Source: Nymphaea colorata (lineage: Eukaryota > Streptophyta > Magnoliopsida > Nymphaeales > Nymphaeaceae). Taken from it: 64,000 nt of DNA. Positions within the stretch are counted from its first letter, which is position 1; each line of letters begins with the position of its first letter. A program made the position numbers and the translations under genes. The notes beneath the pieces were generated by a model, which was not told where the DNA came from, did no database searches, and worked only from the letters and a program-made list of their open reading frames with translations. This document shows positions 55,746-64,000 of this stretch, piece by piece. Location of the stretch: contig NC_045145.1 of NCBI RefSeq assembly GCF_008831285.2, positions 21,964,040-22,028,039 on the forward strand, given 5' to 3'.

Positions 55746-58700
55746 TCAAAGCTTAGAAGGTGATGGATACCAGCCCCATGGGTCATCTGAGATGTATTCT
55801 GTCACCTGCTTTACACTCAAGTAGTTATCGAGGCCCCTACAAAAACAAGAAAGAAAGAAAAAAAAAAATCAGTACAGGAAAAAGAAAAAGGTCAGTTCAC
55901 TCTGGTTTAGGGAATTAATGATCGAACCATTCCCCCAGTTCACGACCAAAGCCACTCCGTTTGGTTCCACCCCAAGGTGCCTGGCAGAAGCACGGTTGGG
56001 AGCAGTTGACCCATACTATCCCAGCCTGAAGATGCTGAAGTGCAAAAGAAAATTCTTAGTTCATGTCGGCACCACCAGCATTTAATCAAATGTACAAGAG
56101 ACATCAGAGAGAGAGAGAGAGAGAGAGAGACCTTTGTGACGCGCTCACGCAATTCTGGGTCCTTAGATAAAACAGCACCAGCTAGACCATAGCTGCAAAA
56201 AAAGGGGAAAAAGAAATCCATAAATTCTTTGCAAGCAGAACACTGAACAACCAAAATGTAGGAAGAAAAACAGATTTAACCGTGTGTCATTAGCCAGCTC
56301 AATGGCCTCTTCTTCTGTTTTAAATGTTTTCATACAGAGGACAGGCCCAAAGACCTCCTCTCTCCATATCTGCATTGATGTATCCACATCTCCTATGATA
56401 GTTGGCTCCACAAAGAACCCTTTGCTTAAATGCTGCCATTCGTTCATATGAAAGGAAAAACATCACCGGGACATAAAACATAAGGTGAGTTCTGAAAATA
56501 GCCACAAAGACAGACTTACCTGAGGGCGTCCTCCACCACATAGAATGGTTGCCCCGTCACTCTTAGCTGTGGAAATGAACTTGAGCATCTTCAGATACTG
56601 AAGGACAGGGTAACATTGTTAGTCTTCCATTTGAGGAGATAAATCAAATTTGTTAATGATAAATAAATAAATAAATATGAATACATATATATATTATATA
56701 TATATATATATATATAGACTAGTGAGAGCACTAGCATCCAACCAAAAGGTCGTTTAATTTAAATAATTAATACAAAGTAGCATTAGCCACTAATTAATGA
56801 AAATAAAGGTGTCAGATATGCATGTGGTATACTGGTATCATAATCGCTGCAAACCAACATAACAAATCGAGTGAAACCTGAAATATCATGTTTAACATTC
56901 AAAATCTAGTATGACAATATAAACATTCCCTAAAACACACATTTTACAGAAAATTTATCATTACCTTAACATGATTAACATTATATGTGTTTCTTTATAT
57001 TTTTGTTTATATGCAGACATTTTCCTAAAATCAAACCAGATTTCTCAAAATATAGCAATTTTCTCTTAATCTTCCTAAGTAAGAATGCGATTCCAGAATG
57101 GCTGTGGCTAGGAAACATTCATGAAGAGATATGGATACATCTCAAAGCTGAAAGCACCAAGGATAATCTATGTCTTGCAAAATCATCACAGTACAGAGCG
57201 GCTAGAAAAGTTTGTTACTGCATGACTCTGCTCCCGATCAGAAACACAAAATCCAACTAGTCATAGGATAACTACAGCAGTCACTGCAAAGGAAAGAGGA
57301 CTTAGAAAAAACCATATGCAATAGTCACAAGGGTCAAGATCTGTAGGAGCTCAACTTGACTTAAATATGAAGTCATTTGTACATAATAGCAGCAAATAAG
57401 CACTTCAGTACCTGTCCTTCACTCACAACAGGACCAAGCCTGCAGCCTTCCTCAAGGGGGTCAGAAATCTTAATGCTCTTGGTCCAATTAACAAGTTTCT
57501 CTACAAACTCATTTGCAATGCTTTCCTGCAAGGATAGACAGAAAATATGGATGTCAATAATTATAAAGAAAATGAATAAGATCCTTAAACAAGCTAATAT
57601 TGACATTCCAAACTTCACATAAGATTTACTTCATGCTTACAAGAAAAAAAAAGGAGAAAATAAAGAAACTGAACAGATGAGACTAGAAAGTGAAGATGAA
57701 GAGTGTATCACAGTAATATAGCCCCCATAGTGAGAAAGCAGCAAGCTATTACACAAATTTCATGTTCAAGCACTTCTCAACTTCATTGGTTCAAGGTTAC
57801 CCATGCATACCAGGACCTGGAGCCATCTTTCCTAAGCATGTGTGGTGATGATTTACTTTTTCCAAAATGAATCAGTTTTCAGTTTTTCAAGACCCAAAAA
57901 AAGGTTTAAATCGAGAAATATGTGGAAACTGTAAAATTATGCCTAAGCTGTACTTTCTACTAGAACTTCTGTATATTAAGTTATACTGTGATCCCGTAAC
58001 CATTTTTCTCCACCCAGTTGAAGTCTAGAACCAATGACAGCTGTGAACATGGCAAGAGAGCAAACAATTCTTCTGGACTCCTAACTCTCAAAAGGTGTTT
58101 GCATAATTATGAACAATATTTCAATGGATACCAAGTTAGATTTTATGAGATTGGAGACCTTGAAGTGACAAAATTATTATAATTAGTGTCTGTTAAAAAT
58201 TGTCAACCGGTTCAGTACATCCTGAATATATAACTCAAAATTGTTAGTAAGTGACACAATAAATAAACAAAAGACACGTTTGTTAACAAAATAATATTCT
58301 TCAATTGCTTACCTGAACAAGAAGGCGAGATGTTGCACTGCAGATTTGTCCGTTCGTCCAAAATACACCAAACATGGTCCACTCGGCAGCTAGTTGACAG
58401 AATAGAAGAATAAAAGCAAAATAAGATGATTTTTCTAAGGATGTAGAAGGGCAAAGCGAAATAAGATGAATTTCCAAAGGGACATCTCTCTCCAGTTGAA
58501 TCTTTTCTTAAAGGAAACAAAAATCAAAAGTTGTATTCCTATTATACAACCTTTATCAATATCAACGTCCTCAAACACAATTATTGGGCTTTTCCCACCA
58601 AGTTCCAGGGAAACTGGCTGCATGATGATATCCAAGTATAAAGTATGAACAACATTAGTGTGAGTTAACAGTAGAAACCAACAACAGAAAGATAGAGATG

Positions 58701-61700
58701 CAGGAATCTAGAGATATGTTAACCACACAAATATCTTGTAAATCATGGCATATAAACAAGCGAGAAGAGAAAAGGAAGGGAACAAACAAAAAGAAAAAAT
58801 CTGTGCCAAAAACAATATAATATAAAACTAGTAAACTAGATACGAGGCATGTGGATGCAGAACAGAGATCAATCATAAGGACCTGCTAACAACATTGGAG
58901 AAGGCATGGTAACAACTAAGAACTATGAGATAGCTAATCTTAGATGGGCCATGCTTGGTCATTGGCAGATAGACTACTTTACTAGCATGATAAACCAGGA
59001 CTAGAACCTGCCTCACGCAAGTAGCAACTTATCTTAAACATGCAGGTCTTGTTTCTCTGAATGCACAATGTTGTCATTCAACATTTACAAAGACCAGATG
59101 CAATCATGTGAATTTTTCTTTAATCAGTTAGTGCATTTAAAGGAAAACTGTGGGTACTAATCTATGTTGTTAAGGCGTCCAGGCGCTGCCTAGGCACCAG
59201 GCAGCACTAGGTGTGCCTAGGCGAGGCTTAGGCAAAAAAAGTGACCGATTTTTTTTTTTTAGTTACGTTAATATGTCAAGTTATTTTGATTATCTATTAC
59301 TAATATTTGTAATATAGAGAGTAGTAATATAACAAGCTTTATCACCTTGAACAATCAAAATTTAATTGTTTACTTCATTGAATATGCAAAATCAATAGAA
59401 GTTTAACATTACTCATTAAATGTAATCTAATACAAGAAACAAAAAACAAACTAGATCTAATCTCTAGAAGAAGGAATGTAAATCCACAAGAAGGCTTTAA
59501 TCCATTTGTACTTAAAGAAAGACATAACCATGCTAATGTATAATAGACTAAGTGACTAACAGTATATACATATAAGTATATAAGAGTATACATATAACAA
59601 CATAATCAAGATAACAATACATAAAAATATGTAATCAATATGACATAAAGTACATAACAATATATACTCAATTGAGAAACTTTAATTGAAAGGAAATGTG
59701 ACATTTCACTTTCCCGTGGACTAGGCGCATTTGAGCCTATGCCAGCCTAGGCGAGCTTAGGTGCCAGTCTAGGCACCAACACATATCCCGTCGCCTAAGT
59801 GGACTCAGGCGACAGGTGTGCACTCACGCTTAGTCCACACCTAGGCGAGGCCTTAACAACATAGGTACTAATCGATGAACCATTCCAGTACTCATAGTTT
59901 ATACTGAGTTCACCAAGGTCAAGATTCACTGTGTAGCACAGGTAAGATCAAACATATCTATGTGCCACAAGCTGAGATCATGGCCACACAACAACAAAAT
60001 GTCAAAAAATCATGATGTTGATAAAAAAAAGTAGTGCCAGTGTGCCACACAATATGGCAATAAATTAATAGGATAACATAGCAAGAAAACGATTTGTAAA
60101 GCCTCTTTGAATTTTTTTTTATTATTATATTATCTGTATGCCTAATTGTTCATGCTATTACCTTAACCATTTGAGCAGCAGCAGTCATGATTGCTTTTCC
60201 AGTTGCAGTACTTCCAGTAAATGCAATCTTGCCCAAAAAGAATGAAGAAAAACCATTTATCAGCACATTGTTGAGGCACAAGATCATATTGTGGATCCTG
60301 AATTAACAACAGTATAAATTATAAACATTTGGAGAACAGGAATTAGGACACTCAACCTTGTCAACTAGAGGATGAGATGCCAATGGAGCACCAGCTTCTG
60401 GACCTAATCCAGTCACAATGTTTAAAACACCGGAAGGAAGGCCAATTTCTTTACATATATCAGCCAACTCCAAGCAAGTCCTGAAAAATCTTAAAATAAG
60501 AAGATGGAAACTACATCCCAAAATTAGTCATATGATCCGCCAAGTCTTACACAGATGCCAATTCTGAAGGCTTTAGGACAGCTGTGCATCCAGCTGCTAA
60601 GGCTGGGGCAACTTTCCATGTGGCCATTAGTAAAGGATAGTTCCTGTAACATTCCAAACTCATAAAGCTGCTAGGGTACGTTGTTTTAACAATATAAAGC
60701 CAAACGGAAAAAAAAAAAAACATGAACTTGTTTCTAAGCAATCAAGTAACAGGAAGCAGATAGGAAGTGCATTAAGAAGTTATGCAGTTGCGTAATGCTA
60801 TAGACAACTACTTGAAAAATGCACCATACAAATATTTATCCTTTAGTCCATTAATGGGAATGTGTGGTGGGATTGGAACATAAATCACAATGTTTGTCTA
60901 TACAAAAAATGTTGTTTATAGTAGTATTCGATTCTCCTATTTTCTGAGAACCAGATTCATTGGAAGAATGTTTTCCATGATGTAGAAGCAAATTGTTGGA
61001 AACAAGCAGTTTTACATCTACAAGTGGCTCTCCAGGAAGCATCCTCTCAACATAGAAGAAGCATTTGTCTAACCATGGGCCTCAGTGAAACATAAACCTC
61101 ATGGAGGATTCTTTTAGAATTTTACTGCTCCTACCGTCAGATGATGTAATAGTGAATATCTTAACAAGAAACTTTAGTGAAGCAAAAAACTTAAGCGACT
61201 AAATAAAGAAAGTAAGTTCAAGTCAAAAGGGCCAATAAAGACAATAGCAAAACTGCTTTATGCATGAACCCAGAAGCACAAACCAAAGGAACTGCCTTAA
61301 TTTGGATAGGATAAGTTTTAAAGACTTTCTGCATTCCAACAATGTTTACTTTAGAAAGAAGATCTTACTTGAGAATGCTGAAATTTTAATTAACAACAAA
61401 AATTTAAGAATTAGAAATAAACTTAGTGTGATGTGCTATTATGTTACCCCATAAACACTGATCGGTGAAATAAGAGAATCTTTAAGAAGCATGAAAAATT
61501 CTGGAAACAAGTCAATGACAGCAAATGGACAAGACTGCTGCAAAGCATTTCCCACTAGAAACCAATATCCCACTCATTAAATATCAACTCGCAGAAAGAA
61601 CAAATTAGATACATCAATCTACATAAAAAACAATGGCCTTTCACACAATTAAAAAAAAAATTAACATGATAAAATGTCATTCCCCACCAACAGCATCCAG

Positions 61701-62948
61701 CTACTTGAATTGGCATGTATCTGGTAAAAGGAGCCGCCCATTTGTGAGAATATAAACTATTACCATGGTGTGATTAAGCCAACCACCCCAAGTGGCTCCT
61801 TAAGAACGTGGCTCTTAAAGGTTTGCATTGGCAGAGAAACAGGAGCCTTTTGTTTCTGGTCTAATGCCTCACCAAGATCAGCATAGTACTCAAAGCATGC
61901 AGCAACATCATCCTAAAAGAAGGAAATCAAGAAGTTACTTCTCCTTTCAAGAAAAAAGAAAAAAATTCCCAATAAAATGGACATACTATGTCCCATGCTG
62001 CTTCATCAAGAGGCTTCCCACAGTCAAGTGCTTCCAACTTAGCCAGTAAAGTCTTCCTCTCAACTATCTGATTGGTAGCATAGTGAAGTCAGTCTTGTTG
62101 TATCAAATTGTCAATCAACAAAGATGGCATAAATGTTCTCAGCCTTAAGGGATAAAAAAGAGGGAAAAGAATGCTACAAGTACAGCACCATGACCAAGTG
62201 CCTTAAATTCATAGTTGTTAGTTATTTGCTATAAAGGCCAAGTTCCTCAATATAAAAAACCCTGGGATCCTCGATCTTTTTGGCCCCATTACATAATTAT
62301 ATCGCGAAAGGCAATGGGAAAAAAATCAACGGCCATTTTCGAATGTACATAAAAGTATGAATAAGGAAAAACAATTGTGGAAAAAGAAGACCTTTGAAGC
62401 AATTGCACGCAAGTACTTAGCACGGAATGCTCCAGATGCACGAGACCAGTCCTTCCCTCGGTTTCTTGTAAGAGCCCTACGGGCAGCATCAACTGCCAAT
62501 TCAATATCCTCAGCGGTGGCCGCAGGTATCTCCCCTATCAGTATCACAGTTGTGTTCAGATCGAGCAAAGTATTCCCAGGAAAGAGGAAGTTTATTTACG
62601 AGGACAAGATACAGAAGAAGTTCAACATATCACCCAAAACCAAATCAATCCAAGCCTCTCGAAAAGATCAACACCGGAATAACACAAACAGCAAAGATCA
62701 AGAAAACCACTTACCCAAACAATACATTTTAGAAGTTGGGTACCGCATAAACCAAATTAAAAGAAACTGGGAGCAAAGGGGAAAAAGACCCAAGAAAAAT
62801 GATCCCATGCATAAATGAGCAAAAGAAAAGAGCCACCACCTATTGTTTCCTCTGTGGCAGGATTGATGACGGGGAGGCGCTTCCCCTTGACCGGCTCCTT
62901 CCATTCCCCGTTGATGAAGAGCTGGCGGGAAGGTACAGCAACCGCCAT
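55746..62948 (-). CDS. ALDH10: Peroxisomal aminoaldehyde/betaine aldehyde dehydrogenase
   Basis: Fifteen exons on the - strand: 62948-62840, 62534-62392, 62067-61987, 61912-61764, 60643-60551, 60480-60357, 60227-60162, 58617-58551, 58389-58313, 57525-57412, 56597-56520, 56432-56281, 56192-56132, 56034-55928, 55836-55746. Phases fit; 503 aa, the family length. The start reads [20 protein letters not shown]. Catalytic residues are present: PWNYP (Asn162), ELGGKSP (Glu260) and GQICSATS (Cys294). The protein ends SPSKL, a peroxisomal PTS1 signal. ALDH10 enzymes oxidise aminoaldehydes from polyamine breakdown (for example 4-aminobutanal) with NAD+, and some make glycine betaine. At the residue that tunes betaine aldehyde use (441 in spinach BADH) this protein has Ile444 (AGIVWVN), which suggests an aminoaldehyde preference. 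Exon 14 was started at 56034 to keep the three usual residues (HLQ) before AGIVW. Confidence 0.97.
56650..56720. repeat. (AAAT)/(TA) microsatellite in an ALDH10 intron
   Basis: Short AAAT units followed by about 35 bp of TA dinucleotides in the intron between exons 10 and 11. Confidence 0.9.
59153..59873. mobile_element. Terminal-inverted-repeat element in ALDH10 intron 7
   Basis: The element spans 59163-59863 (701 bp). Its ends TATGTTGTTAAGG and CCTTAACAACATA are perfect inverted repeats and continue imperfectly into CCTAGGCG-rich subterminal sequence. An exact 10-bp direct repeat, GGTACTAATC, flanks it on both sides (59153-59162 and 59864-59873). The core is AT-rich and non-coding. A duplication of 9-11 bp is typical of Mutator-like elements, so this is most likely a non-autonomous MULE; the exact duplication implies a fairly recent insertion. 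Confidence 0.88.
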
Positions 62949-64000
62949 GATCCACGATTCCTGTCACAGAGTCGGCAGAGCAATGCTAAGAGTGTGGGGT
63001 CTCCCAATTTCTTTGCTCTACTTTTGGATTTTGCCAACAATTCCGGCCTGAATCCTCGTGCAGACGGAAGATGACCCAAAGGAGGTGCTGGTGGGCCCCT
63101 GCTGACTCAGACAAGCCCGTTGGCTGTTTGGATCGAAGTTGCTGGCTGTCATGCGTTCTAAGTAAGGCTGCACGCGATTGAGCTCAAACTGGAGCGAGCT
63201 TGATCAAACATCAAACTCGAACTCAACCCATTTAACTCATTCTTGTTAAGTATACCTCATTTATTTTAACTCGACTAATTCGATTAGTTGCTGCTCTTTT
63301 AACTATTTTTTTATTATAATTTAAAATTTATTATATTATCAAGCTGAGTTGAGTTTCAACGATAGAGTTCTTACCACTCAAATTTCACTTGTTTAACATT
63401 TGAATTTGAGCCAACACATTTGAATTTGAGCCAACTCATTTGTAAATGAGTCGAGTTTGAGTTGAGTTTTGAAGAGCGACTTCAAACTTGACTGACTCAT
63501 TGTGAGGCCCTAAGTCTATTTGGATCACACTCAAGAGAAATTGGAGATTATGTTTGTTAACATTTTTCTTTTTCACGCATTGAGTTGCCAAGGTGCGCTT
63601 AACAATATATCACTCTCTCATCGGAGAAAAGTAAAAATTTCAGAAAAAAGTAGTTATTTTTTTGTTCTTCTATTCTTCAACAAACTTGAAGCTCACTTCG
63701 ATGATCTTCTTAAAATCAGGTTCTTGTAGAAGTCATTTGGACAGAAACTTGGCTTTGTGATCAAGTTTTTGGAAGAGCAAAAATTAGGTTTTGTCTGTTT
63801 AGATCATAATTAAAAACTTGGCTTTCATTTTATGCAGCATCTTTTTTGTTTGAATGACAATAAACCATGTTTTTCGAGTGTTTAGTAAAGCAGATGAGTA
63901 CAACAAAGAAGCCCATTTGAATCTAAATTCAAATTCAAAGTAACATATCGAAACCAAGCCTTTCAATGAAGCGAAGAGCTACGTTCTTGAAGCTTCTTCT
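62949..64000. other. ALDH10 5' flank with a dispersed repeat
   Basis: Sequence just beyond the ALDH10 ATG should be its leader and promoter. From about 63165 to 63505 lies a stretch rich in GAGTTGAG/CTCAACTC-type words in both orientations (GGCTGCACGCGATTGAGCTC at the start), which looks like a degenerate dispersed plant repeat. No gene is supported up to the window end. Confidence 0.55.

Overview
This is plant nuclear DNA. It shows intron-rich genes with GT..AG junctions, plant-specific gene families, long AT-rich intergenic stretches, many (TA)n and (CT)n microsatellites, a decayed Ty1/copia retrotransposon, and small terminal-inverted-repeat elements sitting in introns. The organism looks like a flowering plant. 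Nothing in the sequence lets me name a clade with confidence.

Seven protein-coding genes can be modelled exon by exon with reading phase preserved throughout. On the + strand, in order: a class I membrane-anchored formin (3128-6556, 2 exons, 942 aa); a plastid-targeted DUF760 protein of the UV-B-induced At3g17800 type (14434-19267, 5 exons, 383 aa); Mediator subunit MED4 (22610-23927, 2 exons, 412 aa); a conserved secretory-pathway protein of unknown function (27751-34985, 7 exons, 529 aa), which I think carries a circularly permuted papain/NlpC-P60-like His...Cys core; and Golgi alpha-mannosidase II (36810-44039, 4 exons, 1151 aa). On the - strand: a GMPPA/KONJAC-type GDP-mannose pyrophosphorylase-like regulator (51529-45424, 15 exons, 415 aa) and a peroxisomal ALDH10 aminoaldehyde/betaine-aldehyde dehydrogenase ending in SKL (62948-55746, 15 exons, 503 aa).

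Between the formin and DUF760 genes lies a complete but degenerate copia element (7252-12281, - orientation). Both LTRs, a near-perfect 5-bp target duplication, and gag, protease, integrase, reverse transcriptase and RNase H remnants can be read. Two terminal-inverted-repeat elements of about 700 bp with target duplications sit in introns of the unknown-function gene (32516-33213) and of ALDH10 (59163-59863). A 240-bp nearly exact tandem duplication lies in the last long intron of the KONJAC-type gene.

The genes are ordinary single plant genes, not an operon or system. Alpha-mannosidase II and the GMPPA-like gene are convergent neighbours and both concern mannose and N-glycan metabolism, which is probably coincidence. 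The most promising under-described item is the permuted papain-like reading of the unknown-function protein. Its fifth exon is also preceded by a duplicated splice acceptor that creates a 12-nt in-frame candidate microexon.
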